Source: Oceanobacillus_B kapialis
GTDB taxonomy: Bacteria; Bacillota; Bacilli; Bacillales; Amphibacillaceae
Direction: 5' to 3' (one strand)
DNA: 64,000 bases
NCBI RefSeq assembly: GCF_042685265.1
Contig: NZ_JBHUMX010000005.1
This document shows, piece by piece, positions 31,678-39,524 of this stretch (its first letter is position 1; each line of letters opens with the position of its first letter). Made by a program: the position numbers and the translations under genes. A model generated the notes under the pieces. The model ran no database searches, was not told the DNA's origin, and was given only the letters and a program-made list of their open reading frames with translations.

Positions 31678-31697
31678 TTTGAAACGTAAATGTAAAA

Positions 31698-32090
31698 TTA
31701 ACGTTTTGAGAACTGTGGTGCACGACGAGCGCCTTTAAGACCGTATTTCTTACGTTCTTTCATACGAGCGTCACGAGTTAGGTAGCCTTCTGATTTAAGA
31801 GATCCGCGGTATTCTGGATCTGCTTCTAGAAGTGCGCGAGCGATACCGTGGCGAATTGCACCAGCTTGACCAGTGAATCCTCCGCCATGAACGTTTACTA
31901 AAACATCATAAGTTCCTTGAGTTTCAGTAGCAGCTAGTGGCTGGTTCAAGATTAAAAGCTGTGTTTCATATGGGAAGTAGTCTTTTGCTTCACGACCATT
32001 GATTGTGATGTTACCTGTACCTGGTACTAAGCGTACACGTGCAGTTGATTTTTTACGACGACCTGTGCCGTAGTATTGTACTTGTGCCAA
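31698..32090 (-). CDS. rpsI: Ribosomal protein S9 (uS9)
   Basis: A 130-residue protein of the small-subunit head; its C-terminal tail reaches the P-site tRNA. The start MAQVQYYGTGRRKKSTARVR, the central HGGGFTGQAGAIRHGIARAL and the basic tail GLKGARRAPQFSKR are typical and of full length. It follows rplM by 19 bp in the usual L13-S9 operon. Its 3' end is duplicated at 28257-28318, but this copy is intact. Confidence 0.97.
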   Translation of the reverse strand: MAQVQYYGTGRRKKSTARVRLVPGTGNITINGREAKDYFPYETQLLILNQPLAATETQGTYDVLVNVHGGGFTGQAGAIRHGIARALLEADPEYRGSLKSEGYLTRDARMKERKKYGLKGARRAPQFSKR

Positions 32091-32109
32091 TTGATTAACC
32101 TCCTTTTAA

Positions 32110-32547
32110 TTACCCGCGAAGTTCGTAAACTTCAGGTTTTTGTGCTTGGTGATTGTGTTCTGCGCCTCTGAATACGTGCAATTTTTTACCCATTTTACGG
32201 CCAAGAGAACCTTTTGGAAGCATTCCTTTAACAGCAAGCTCAAGCATTTGCTCAGGGTATTTTGTACGCATTTCGTATGCGTTACGTTCTTTCAATCCAC
32301 CTGGGTGGTTTGTGTGACGGTAGTAGATCTTGTCATTGATTTTGTTACCAGATAGTTCGATTTTCTCTGCGTTAATGATGATTACATTATCGCCAGTGTC
32401 AGCGTGTGGTGTGTAAGTTGGTTTATGCTTTCCGCGAAGGATTGCAGCAACCTCACTAGCTAAGCGACCAAGACGTTGGCCTTCAGCATCCACAACAAGC
32501 CATTTGCGTTCGATATTAGATTCATTCGCCATGAAAGTTGTGCGCAT
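32110..32547 (-). CDS. rplM: Ribosomal protein L13 (uL13)
   Basis: A 145-residue large-subunit protein. I start at the ATG at 32547 (MRTTFMANESNIERKW), which follows TGGAGGGAAC; the frame extends a few codons farther without a better site. It contains GRLASEVAAILRGKHKPTYT and NAEKIELSGNK as expected. It is the first gene of the rplM-rpsI operon, with its own promoter and a structured leader probably used for autoregulation by L13. Confidence 0.97.
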   Translation of the reverse strand: MRTTFMANESNIERKWLVVDAEGQRLGRLASEVAAILRGKHKPTYTPHADTGDNVIIINAEKIELSGNKINDKIYYRHTNHPGGLKERNAYEMRTKYPEQMLELAVKGMLPKGSLGRKMGKKLHVFRGAEHNHQAQKPEVYELRG

Positions 32548-32608
32548 GATTGTTCCCTCCATAATTAAAAATTCATTTTAAATTTCGATTCGTTATTCCT
32601 ATATTCAA

Positions 32609-32635
32609 CACAATTAGATTCCGGGGCTAATCGTG
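32609..32635 (-). promoter_or_regulatory. Probable L13 leader hairpin (autoregulatory)
   Basis: On the minus strand CACGATTAG pairs along its full length with CTAATTGTG (one G-U) around the loop CCCCGGAAT, within the 110-nt leader of rplM. The element resembles the Firmicutes L13 leader (known family of ribosomal protein leaders). Confidence 0.65.
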
Positions 32636-32660
32636 GTTCAGAAATAAATTGCCATAGATC

Positions 32661-32690
32661 ATAATATACCAAAGTATAGTGATTTGTCAA
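32661..32690 (-). promoter_or_regulatory. rplM-rpsI promoter
   Basis: TTGACA (32690-32685), 18-bp spacer, TATTAT (32666-32661) on the minus strand, in the gap between truA and rplM. Confidence 0.7.
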
Positions 32691-32729
32691 GGGGATGAGC
32701 AGATGGTTTGCGTAAAAAGCCAATTTATT

Positions 32730-33485
32730 TTATGGAGTCTCTTCCTCATAGACAACATTCCACAAATAAAGCCCTTGTGGCGGGATTGTTTCGCCTACTA
32801 GACGACGATCTTTTTGTGCCAGCAATGTCTTAATATCTTCTGGATTACGTCTCCCTTGCCCGATGTCTAGCAGTACTCCAACAATGATGCGCACCATATT
32901 GTATAAAAAGCCGCTCCCGCGAAAAATAAATTCCAGCTCTGCGCCCTGCTTTTCGCAGCTTACTTGAAAGAGTGTTCTTTCCTTACTTCCTTTTGTCGTT
33001 GCTTTTGCCGAAGAAAAAGTCGTAAAGTCATGCGTCCCTTCCAAGTAGGTGCATGCCTCTTTTATTTTTGCCATCTCTAGAGGGTAGGGAAAATGATAGC
33101 TGTAATGGCGTTTAAACACATCAGGCTCTTTTACATTTGTCACATAATACCGGTATTCTTTCTCGATGACATCATAACGAGCATGGAAAGTGTCTGAAAC
33201 CTCTGTCACCTCTTTAATATAAAGATCATCAGGTAACAAGGTGTTTAACGCAAGCTTCCAATTTGCCTCCGGGATCGTATAAGGAGAATCAAAGTGAATC
33301 TTCTGCCCTTTGGCATGCACGCCAGTATCGGTTCGACCTGATGGGTGGATCCGAATCTCCTCTCCCTTATGCATTTTCTTTAACGCTTTCTCCAGTTCCC
33401 CTTGGATCGTGCGCTTTTTGGGTTGTATTTGAAAGCCGGAAAATTGGGATCCGTCATAATAAATCGAGCATCGTAGTCTTACCAT
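32730..33485 (-). CDS. truA: tRNA pseudouridine(38-40) synthase TruA
   Basis: A 251-residue enzyme that converts U38-U40 of the tRNA anticodon arm to pseudouridine. The catalytic Asp lies in SGRTDTGVHAKGQ (about residues 50-62), and the C-terminal part has FRGSGFLYNMVRIIVG. Length is normal. It lies 22 bp after ecfT, the same order as in B. subtilis (ecfA1-ecfA2-ecfT-truA-rplM), and probably shares their transcript. Confidence 0.95.
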   Translation of the reverse strand: MVRLRCSIYYDGSQFSGFQIQPKKRTIQGELEKALKKMHKGEEIRIHPSGRTDTGVHAKGQKIHFDSPYTIPEANWKLALNTLLPDDLYIKEVTEVSDTFHARYDVIEKEYRYYVTNVKEPDVFKRHYSYHFPYPLEMAKIKEACTYLEGTHDFTTFSSAKATTKGSKERTLFQVSCEKQGAELEFIFRGSGFLYNMVRIIVGVLLDIGQGRRNPEDIKTLLAQKDRRLVGETIPPQGLYLWNVVYEEETP

Positions 33486-33507
33486 CCTGGTTCAGCCTTT
33501 CCATACC

Positions 33508-34308
33508 TTAATAGCTTCTCGTAAAAAACAGTCCTGCGATTACAGCAATAAACAGTAGATAAATAGCAATGTCTCGTTTGTTTATCTTTAACTCTCTTAA
33601 TTTGGTGCGTCCTTCTCCCCCATTATAGCCACGTGCTTCCATCGCCATCGCTAGCTCTTCTGCCCGCTTAAAAGCACTAACGAACAGGGGAATCAACAAT
33701 GGAACTACTGCCTTTGCTCTATCTTTAATAGAGCCAGAGCGAAAATCAACCCCACGGGAAGCCTGAGCCTTCGAAATTTTTTCCGTCTCTTGCATGAGGG
33801 TCGGAATAAATCGAAGCGAAATCGACATCATTAAGGCCAGCTCATGGACTGGGAATTTCACCTTTTTTAATGGGTTCAGCATATCTTCAATTGCATCGGT
33901 AATTTCAATTGGTGTTGTTGTTAAAGTTAAAAGCGATGTTACAAGAATAAGCAAGAAGAATCGCAAGGAAATAGCAATCCCTTGAAGCACCCCACCAGAG
34001 TAGATTTCAAAGTTATAAATCTCCAACCACACGGTGCCTTCCTTCGTTACAATAATATGCAAAATGAAGGTGAAGACAATCAGGAACCAGACAGGGGTCA
34101 GCCCCTTCATAATAAATCGTATCGGCACACGTGATGTGAACATACTGGCCACCGCAAACAACGTTAAAATACTGTAACTCACCACATTATTAGCTAAAAA
34201 TACGATAAAAACAAAAAAGAAAATAACCGTTATTTTCGTTCGTGGATCCAATTTATGGATAAGTGAGTTACCTGGCACGTATTGTCCAATGATCAGGGCA
34301 TTATTCAT
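33508..34308 (-). CDS. ecfT: Energy-coupling factor transporter transmembrane protein EcfT
   Basis: A 266-residue membrane protein with N-terminal helices and a cytoplasmic coupling region; the two Ala-Arg-Gly motifs are visible as KAQASRGVDFRS and MAMEARGYNGG. EcfT scaffolds the ECF module, joining the two ATPases to exchangeable vitamin- or metal-binding S components. Its start overlaps the ecfA2 end by 8 bp, a translational coupling. Substrates cannot be told because S components are encoded elsewhere. Confidence 0.95.
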   Translation of the reverse strand: MNNALIIGQYVPGNSLIHKLDPRTKITVIFFFVFIVFLANNVVSYSILTLFAVASMFTSRVPIRFIMKGLTPVWFLIVFTFILHIIVTKEGTVWLEIYNFEIYSGGVLQGIAISLRFFLLILVTSLLTLTTTPIEITDAIEDMLNPLKKVKFPVHELALMMSISLRFIPTLMQETEKISKAQASRGVDFRSGSIKDRAKAVVPLLIPLFVSAFKRAEELAMAMEARGYNGGEGRTKLRELKINKRDIAIYLLFIAVIAGLFFTRSY

Positions 34309-35173
34309 ATCTTTCGCCCCCTTGCACGATACGTTGGATCTCTTCCGCCATTTCGTTCACTGTTTGTCCGTTAAAGGCCAGCTTCTGCTGGAATTTTTCT
34401 TCAAACTTGCTTAAAAAGGCAACACTTTCTGGTACATCTAACTGTACGTTGTGTAAGGCATCCTCTTGGGTAAAGACTTCTACAGGGGTGCCTTCCATAT
34501 ACTTTTTCCCTTTATTTAGAATAATGACATGATCAGCGTATTTCAGTGCATCCTCCATGCTGTGTGTCACAAGCACCGTTGTAAGACCTTGCTTTTTGTG
34601 GAGTTCATGAAACATGTCCATGATTTCCTTCTGACCACGGGGGTCTAGCCCTGCCGTCGGTTCATCTAATACAAGAACTTCCGGCTGTACAGCAATTACA
34701 CCAGCAATGGCAACTCTGCGCATTTGACCGCCACTTAGATCAAATGGCGAACGATCCAGGATATCCTCAGGTAGTCCTACAGCAGGAAGTATCTTATTGA
34801 TCCGCTCCTGGATGACTGCCTTTTCCACACCAAAGTTTTCTGGACCAAAGGCAATATCCTTTGCCACCGTTTCCTCGAACAGCTGGTGTTCAGGATACTG
34901 GAAGACAACGCCTACCTTGCTGCGCAGCTCTCTGATATTTTTTGGCTTGTCCTTTGCTTTAAGGTGAAAATCACCAATCGTTACCTCGCCCCTTGAAGGC
35001 ATGACCAACCCATTAAGATGCTGAATTAAGGTGGATTTTCCGGAACCTGTATGTCCGATAACTGCAACAAAGGAACCTGAAGGAATCTGAAAGCTCAGAT
35101 CATCAATTGCTTTATGGGCGAAAGGGCTATTTTCTTGATATATATAGCTTACGTTGTCGAATGTAATGTCCAT
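34301..35173 (-). CDS. ecfA2: Energy-coupling factor ATPase EcfA2
   Basis: A 290-residue ABC ATPase with Walker A GHTGSGKSTLIQ, Q-loop VFQYPEHQLFEETV, signature LSGGQMRRVAIAG, Walker B VLVLDEPTAGLDP and switch His in LVTHSMED. The Q-loop region EHQLFE is characteristic of the EcfA' subunit. It pairs with EcfA1 and EcfT. It overlaps the upstream ecfA1 by 25 bp and the downstream ecfT by 8 bp. Confidence 0.95.
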   Translation of the reverse strand: MDITFDNVSYIYQENSPFAHKAIDDLSFQIPSGSFVAVIGHTGSGKSTLIQHLNGLVMPSRGEVTIGDFHLKAKDKPKNIRELRSKVGVVFQYPEHQLFEETVAKDIAFGPENFGVEKAVIQERINKILPAVGLPEDILDRSPFDLSGGQMRRVAIAGVIAVQPEVLVLDEPTAGLDPRGQKEIMDMFHELHKKQGLTTVLVTHSMEDALKYADHVIILNKGKKYMEGTPVEVFTQEDALHNVQLDVPESVAFLSKFEEKFQQKLAFNGQTVNEMAEEIQRIVQGGERYE

Positions 35174-35988
35174 AGTTCCTCCAGCAATTCTTCGTGGTTT
35201 AATGGTTCCTTGGTGAGCGTTAGCCCTTGTTCCTGCAATTCATCTGCCAGGATGGCTACAAACGGCACATCAAGTCCAATTTCGCGTAGCTCTTGTTTTT
35301 TGGCAAATATATCTCTCGGCGTGGCTTCATCCCATATTTCTCCTTGGTCCATCACAATCACTCGATCAGACTGAACGACTTCATTGAGGTCGTGCGTAAT
35401 CGTAATGAGCGATAAATTATTTTCCGCTTGTACCCCGGATAATGTGTGCATGATTTCTTTTCTACCTTTAGGATCCAGCATCGCTGTTGCCTCATCTAAA
35501 ATGAGTACCTTTGGTGATACCGCTAGTACGCCTGCGATGGCCACACGCTGTTTTTGTCCACCGGAAAGCCTGTGTGGCTCTGTTAAGTGATACTCCTGCA
35601 TGCCGACTGCTGTCAGGGCGTCTTCTATGCGAGTTACCATTTCTTCGCGCGGTACCCCCCTGTTTTCCATGCCAAAAGCGACATCATCTTGAACGGTTGT
35701 CCCAACAAATTGGTTGTCAGGATTCTGAAACACCATTCCGACATCTTTTCGAACATCCCAGATGGTTTCTTCCGTAACAGGCTTTCCAGCGATAAAGATC
35801 TCGCCTTCTTGTGGAAAGAGGAGTCCATTAATAAGTTTGGCGATGGTCGATTTACCAGAACCATTATGCCCGATAATCGACACAGACTCATCTTCATAGA
35901 TTTCAAAGGAACAATTCTTAAGAACCCAGGGGTGCTCTTCTCTATATCGAAAGGATACATTTCTAAACTCTATTAGCTTCTCTCTCAT
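35149..35988 (-). CDS. ecfA1: Energy-coupling factor ATPase EcfA1
   Basis: A 279-residue ABC ATPase with Walker A GHNGSGKSTIAK, Q-loop VFQNPDNQFVGTTV, signature LSGGQKQRVAIAG, Walker B VLILDEATAMLDP and switch ITHDLNE. DNQFVG is typical of EcfA1. It is first in the ecfA1-ecfA2-ecfT-truA unit. About 400 bp separate it from rplQ, including the 21-bp array at 36153, whereas this gap is short in B. subtilis. Confidence 0.95.
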   Translation of the reverse strand: MREKLIEFRNVSFRYREEHPWVLKNCSFEIYEDESVSIIGHNGSGKSTIAKLINGLLFPQEGEIFIAGKPVTEETIWDVRKDVGMVFQNPDNQFVGTTVQDDVAFGMENRGVPREEMVTRIEDALTAVGMQEYHLTEPHRLSGGQKQRVAIAGVLAVSPKVLILDEATAMLDPKGRKEIMHTLSGVQAENNLSLITITHDLNEVVQSDRVIVMDQGEIWDEATPRDIFAKKQELREIGLDVPFVAILADELQEQGLTLTKEPLNHEELLEELWTLHSTT

Positions 35989-36152
35989 TTTAAAGCCTCC
36001 TCTAGCTCTTCTCTTCCCCCTGAGGTGTTTTGGGTGGGCCTAATGTATAAAAAGCAGCAGTAGGGCATTATGCGCTTCTGTGCGGGTTTCTTATTATGGT
36101 GCTGTTTTTATATTGGTGTGTGTTCTTGGAGCGCGCAAGTTGGGGGAGGTGC

Positions 36153-36299
36153 TGGCGCGAGTTTTGTTCGTTGGTGCGCGCCTCTTCCACCTTGTGGCGC
36201 GAGTTTTCACCTTTATAGCGCGTCTTGGCACTCTACCTGCGCGCCCCCCCACTGTTGTGGCGCGACTCTCCACCTTGATGGCGCCTCTTGCCCCAGCTA
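36153..36299. repeat. Minisatellite of seven 21-bp units between rplQ and ecfA1
   Basis: Units start at 36153, 36174, 36195, 36216, 36237, 36258 and 36279, exactly 21 bp apart, each opening with a core like TGGCGCG (variants GTGCGCG, TAGCGCG, CTGCGCG, TGGCGCC); the remaining 14 bp vary but stay pyrimidine-rich. A degenerate unit precedes the array. It is much richer in GC than its surroundings. Open frames across it (Cys/Ala-rich or Arg-Leu-rich) are a product of the period. No gene or clear promoter is seen in the rest of 35989-36387. Confidence 0.85.
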
Positions 36300-36322
36300 G
36301 CGTGCTTACCTTTTTTCGTTAC

Positions 36323-36385
36323 AAAAAAAGGGCTTGGCTTCACCTCATGAAGAGATTCAGTCCTGCCCTCGACGCCTTTTTTGTA
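36323..36385 (-). terminator. Likely terminator after rplQ
   Basis: On the minus strand AAAAAAGGC (outer) and AGGGC pair with GCCC and a T7 run at the other end (36323-36330), closing a loop that carries further inner pairing (TTCATGAGGTGAA). Directly follows the rplQ stop. The fold is not perfect, so moderate confidence. Confidence 0.5.
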
Positions 36386-36387
36386 GA

Positions 36388-36741
36388 TTAAACTAATTCT
36401 ACAATTGCCATTTTTGCTCCATCACCTTGGCGTTCACCTAATTTAAGAACGCGTGTGTATCCACCTTGACGGTCTTCATAGCGTGCAGCAACATCAGTGA
36501 AAAGTTTTTGAACAACTGTTTCATCTTCGTTAGCTTCTTTGTTATATAAGAAAGCTGCAGCTTGACGACGTGCATGAAGATCACCACGTTTTCCAAGCGT
36601 AATCATTTTATCTACTACAGACTTAAGCTCTTTCGCTTTTGCTTCTGTTGTTTCGATCCGCTCATGAATAATTAAATCAGATGCAAGATTGCGTAGTAGA
36701 GCCATACGATGATCTGTTGTACGACCTAGTTTTCTAGCCAT
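36388..36741 (-). CDS. rplQ: Ribosomal protein L17 (bL17)
   Basis: A 117-residue large-subunit protein near the exit-tunnel rim. The start MARKLGRTTDHRMALLRNLA and end GERQGDGAKMAIVELV are typical and full length. It is last in the alpha operon, after rpoA, as in other Bacillaceae. An intercistronic hairpin precedes it (36811-36867). Confidence 0.97.
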   Translation of the reverse strand: MARKLGRTTDHRMALLRNLASDLIIHERIETTEAKAKELKSVVDKMITLGKRGDLHARRQAAAFLYNKEANEDETVVQKLFTDVAARYEDRQGGYTRVLKLGERQGDGAKMAIVELV

Positions 36742-36810
36742 GGACTATCCCTCCCTTTCTTGATGACTATAGATTTAAAATGCGAACAATCGCAAAGAAC
36801 ACCTTACATT

Positions 36811-36867
36811 CCTATTCTCCTTAACCTGTTCTCCTGTTTAGCAGAAGGAGGTTAATTGAAAATAGGA
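36811..36867 (-). other. rpoA-rplQ intercistronic stem-loop
   Basis: CCTATTCTCCTTAACC pairs, with small bulges, with GGAGGTTAATTGAAAATAGG. No T tract. It may protect or process the message, or tune the output of rplQ relative to rpoA. Confidence 0.5.
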
Positions 36868-36887
36868 GCAATGGTATTTAAAGATGA

Positions 36888-37832
36888 TCAGTCATCATCA
36901 CGTAAGCCTAAGCCTAGATCAATAAGTTTTACTTTAACTTCTTCTAGGGATTTACGGCCTAAGTTCCGAACCTTCATCATATCTTCTTCGGATTTATTTG
37001 CAAGTTCCTGAACCGTGTTTATTCCAGCACGCTTCAAGCAGTTATAGGATCTGACAGAAAGATCAAGCTCTTCAATTGTCATTTCCATTACTTTTTCTTT
37101 TTGATCTTCTTCTTTTTCTACCATGATTTCAGCCTTTTTGGCTTCATCTGTTAGACCGACGAAGATGTTTAGATGCTCTGTGAAAACCTTCGCGCCAAGA
37201 GAAACTGCTTCCTCTGGACGGATGCTTCCATCTGTTGAAACATCTAATGTTAGTTTATCAAAGTTAGCTACTTGCCCTACTCGTGTGTTCTCTACTTGGT
37301 AGGTAACACTGGAAACGGGAGTAAAAATAGAATCGATTGGTACTACACCAATAGGTTGGTCATCTTTTTTATTCGCTTCAGCCGGACGGTAGCCGCGACC
37401 ACGTTCTGCAGTAATTTTCATACGCAGTGTACCTTTACTGTTCAATGTAGCAATAGGTAGTTCTGGATTTAATACTTCTACGTCACTATCGTATGTTAGA
37501 TCAGCAGCCGTAACTTTCCCTTCCCCCTGTACATCAACCTCTAAAACTTTCTCTTCATCAGAGTAGATTTTAAGAGCCAGCTTTTTCAAATTCAAAATGA
37601 TAGACGTAACATCTTCAACAACACCATCAATTGTTGAAAATTCATGAAGCGCCCCGTCAAATTGAACAGATGTAACAGCAGCACCTGGAAGTGAGGATAG
37701 TAGGATACGACGCAAGGAGTTTCCTAGAGTGGTACCATATCCACGTTCAAGCGGTTCGACTACGAATTTACCAAATGTAGCATCCTCGCTGATTTCTACC
37801 GTCTCAATTTTTGGTTTTTCAATTTCGATCAT
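36888..37832 (-). CDS. rpoA: RNA polymerase alpha subunit
   Basis: A 314-residue subunit with N-terminal dimerisation domain (GTTLGNSLRRILLSSLPGAA) and C-terminal domain for UP-element and activator contact (ELDLSVRSYNCLKRAGINTV, NLGRKSLEEVK). It nucleates assembly of the polymerase whose beta and beta-prime subunits are encoded at the right end. Full length. It follows rpsK after a 208-bp gap with two hairpins. Confidence 0.98.
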   Translation of the reverse strand: MIEIEKPKIETVEISEDATFGKFVVEPLERGYGTTLGNSLRRILLSSLPGAAVTSVQFDGALHEFSTIDGVVEDVTSIILNLKKLALKIYSDEEKVLEVDVQGEGKVTAADLTYDSDVEVLNPELPIATLNSKGTLRMKITAERGRGYRPAEANKKDDQPIGVVPIDSIFTPVSSVTYQVENTRVGQVANFDKLTLDVSTDGSIRPEEAVSLGAKVFTEHLNIFVGLTDEAKKAEIMVEKEEDQKEKVMEMTIEELDLSVRSYNCLKRAGINTVQELANKSEEDMMKVRNLGRKSLEEVKVKLIDLGLGLRDDD

Positions 37833-37866
37833 TCAATAAAACCCTCCTTTAAAACGTCGAAACCCC

Positions 37867-37985
37867 GGTTAGACACCGCGTCTAACCGAAATTCCTCAAA
37901 TAGGCAGTTGGCGTTTCTGCACTACCTGCAATACTTTCGTACTTCTTGTCTCTCGAATGCTGTATGGTAAAGGGCGGACCTTTAC
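37867..37985 (-). other. rpsK-rpoA intercistronic region with two stem-loops
   Basis: CGGTTAGA (37867-37874 region) pairs with TCTAACCG, and GTAAAGG pairs with CCTTTAC near 37967-37985. Neither has a following T tract on the minus strand. The gap is longer than is common in this operon. Confidence 0.45.
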
Positions 37986-38040
37986 ATTTTTAGCTATCAT
38001 AACCCATTATAGACAGGGTGACAAATTATATACGGTATAA

Positions 38041-38430
38041 TTATACGCGACGACGTTTTGGTGGGCGACAGCCATTGTGAGGAACAGGAGTTACATCAAC
38101 AATTGCTGTTACTTCTAGTCCAGCTGCTTGCAGAGAACGAATCGCTGCTTCACGGCCAGCTCCAGGTCCTTTAACTGTTACTTCTAGAGTTTTCATTCCA
38201 TTATCCACAGCAGATTTTGCTGCTGTTTCTGCTGCCATTTGAGCAGCGAATGGAGTGGACTTACGAGATCCTTTGAAGCCTAATGCTCCAGCAGAGCTCC
38301 AGCCAATCGCATTACCTTGCGTATCCGTAATTGTAACAATTGTGTTGTTAAAAGTAGAACGGATATGTGCGACACCAGTTTCTATATTCTTTTTCACACG
38401 ACGCTTACGTGTATTAGTTTTACGTGCCAT
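38041..38430 (-). CDS. rpsK: Ribosomal protein S11 (uS11)
   Basis: A 129-residue small-subunit platform protein contacting the 16S 690/790 loops. Typical GVAHIRSTFNNTIVTITD, SSAGALGFKGSRKSTPFAAQ and C-terminal VPHNGCRPPKRRRV. Located between rpsM and rpoA as usual for the alpha operon. Full length. Confidence 0.97.
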   Translation of the reverse strand: MARKTNTRKRRVKKNIETGVAHIRSTFNNTIVTITDTQGNAIGWSSAGALGFKGSRKSTPFAAQMAAETAAKSAVDNGMKTLEVTVKGPGAGREAAIRSLQAAGLEVTAIVDVTPVPHNGCRPPKRRRV

Positions 38431-38452
38431 TAATTAGCTTACCTCCTTCACG

Positions 38453-38818
38453 TTATTTTTTCTTGCCTGCAACTGCTCGACGAGGTCCTTTACGAGTACG
38501 TGAATTGTTTTTCGTTTTTTGTCCACGAACTGGCAACCCACGACGATGACGAACACCTCTATAAGAGCCGATTTCGATTAGACGTTTAATGTTTAGGGAT
38601 ATCTCACGACGAAGGTCCCCTTCGATTGTATATTCATCAGCTGCTTTACGGATTTTACCAAGCTCATCTTCTGTAAGATCGCGAACACGAGTGTCTTCTG
38701 AAACGCCTGCTTCTTTAAGGATCTTCTGTGCGGTAACTTTGCCAATTCCATAAATGTAAGTTAATGAAATTACTACACGTTTGTCACGTGGAATATCAAT
38801 ACCTGCAATACGTGCCAT
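38453..38818 (-). CDS. rpsM: Ribosomal protein S13 (uS13)
   Basis: A 121-residue protein of the small-subunit head that contacts P-site tRNA and the B1 bridges. Begins MARIAGIDIPRDKRVVISLT and ends with a basic tail RTRKGPRRAVAGKKK. Start follows AGGAGGTG. Located after rpmJ as in B. subtilis. Confidence 0.97.
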   Translation of the reverse strand: MARIAGIDIPRDKRVVISLTYIYGIGKVTAQKILKEAGVSEDTRVRDLTEDELGKIRKAADEYTIEGDLRREISLNIKRLIEIGSYRGVRHRRGLPVRGQKTKNNSRTRKGPRRAVAGKKK

Positions 38819-38842
38819 AAGATTGTAACACCTCCTATTAGT

Positions 38843-38956
38843 TTAGCCTTGTTTTTGCTTGTGTTTCGGGTTTTCGCAAATAACCATAACTTTACCTTTA
38901 CGTTTGATTACTTTGCATTTTTCACAAATTGGTTTAACAGATGCTCTTACTTTCAT
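38843..38956 (-). CDS. rpmJ: Ribosomal protein L36 (bL36), zinc-binding form
   Basis: A 37-residue protein too short for ordinary gene calling: [20 protein letters not shown] then [17 protein letters not shown]. The ligands Cys-x2-Cys, Cys and His mark the zinc-ribbon form. AAGGAGGAAAAG precedes the ATG at 38956. It lies between infA and rpsM, its usual place. Confidence 0.97.
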
Positions 38957-38989
38957 CTCATCTTTTCCTCCTTTTATATCGGAGCTCGC

Positions 38990-39208
38990 TTATTTATAAC
39001 GGTACGTAATTCGTCCTCTAGTTAAATCATACGGAGAAAGTTCCACCGTTACTTTATCACCTGGCAGAATGCGGATGAAATGCATACGAATCTTGCCTGA
39101 AACGTGGGCCAAGACCGTATGACCATTTTCAAGCTCTACATTAAACATAGCATTCGGCAATGTTTCGGTTACGGTACCTTCAACTTCAATTACATCGTCT
39201 TTCGCCAT
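38990..39208 (-). CDS. infA: Translation initiation factor IF-1
   Basis: A 72-residue OB-fold protein: MAKDDVIEVEGTVTETLPNA start, HTVLAHVSGKIRMHFIRILP and C-terminal LSPYDLTRGRITYRYK. It occupies the A site during initiation together with IF-2 and IF-3. The start lies inside the end of the upstream KOW-protein gene (23-bp overlap), suggesting coupled translation. Confidence 0.97.
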   Translation of the reverse strand: MAKDDVIEVEGTVTETLPNAMFNVELENGHTVLAHVSGKIRMHFIRILPGDKVTVELSPYDLTRGRITYRYK

Positions 39209-39524
39209 CGTGTTGATCTCCCTTCTTCAAATCAGTCACAACTTCATTGATAAATTTAGCTATGGCAAACCGTAGTTTACCATTTGTGACACGACCAGTT
39301 TCTAGAAGGCTTTTCTGGACTTCAGGAGAGATGTAGTCCATAACTTCAATATGATGCAAATTCTTTTTCTTTGGCCGATCATATTTACGTTTTTCCCCAT
39401 CTGCAAGCAAGACATACCGATCTTCAAGTATTTTGATAACAACCGCATATTGTCCCGCTTCCCGTCCTTGCATAATACGAACAACTTGACCTATTAGCGG
39501 AATCGAATCATCTTCGTTCAACAA
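39186..39524 (-). CDS. ybzG: KOW-domain RNA-binding protein (L14e/YbzG-like)
   Basis: A 112-residue protein with a KOW-type motif (IGQVVRIMQGREAGQYAVVI) and a C-terminal TGRVTNGKLRFAIAKFI. In B. subtilis a like protein, YbzG, is encoded between map and infA. Its role is unclear; the fold suggests ribosome or rRNA contact. The start is TTG at 39524, after GAAGGTGAT. It overlaps infA by 23 bp. The 180-bp gap upstream, where map is expected, carries no gene. Confidence 0.8.
   Translation of the reverse strand: MLNEDDSIPLIGQVVRIMQGREAGQYAVVIKILEDRYVLLADGEKRKYDRPKKKNLHHIEVMDYISPEVQKSLLETGRVTNGKLRFAIAKFINEVVTDLKKGDQHDGERRCN

Larger units (their letters stand above)
31300..31755. repeat. Direct repeat, copy B (degenerate toxin locus plus intact rpsI end)
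   Basis: Matches 27841-28318. Copy B overlaps the true 3' end of rpsI. Its toxin lacks a start and ribosome-binding site, and the antitoxin -35 reads ATGAGG instead of TTGAGG. The shared terminator hairpin (AGTAACCAACCC/GGGTGGTTACT) and antitoxin body are preserved almost unchanged. Confidence 0.9.

Noticed and set aside
36070..36391. Cys- or Arg-rich plus-strand frames between rplQ and ecfA1
   Set aside because: They follow the 21-bp array, lack start signals and run into the rplQ terminator.
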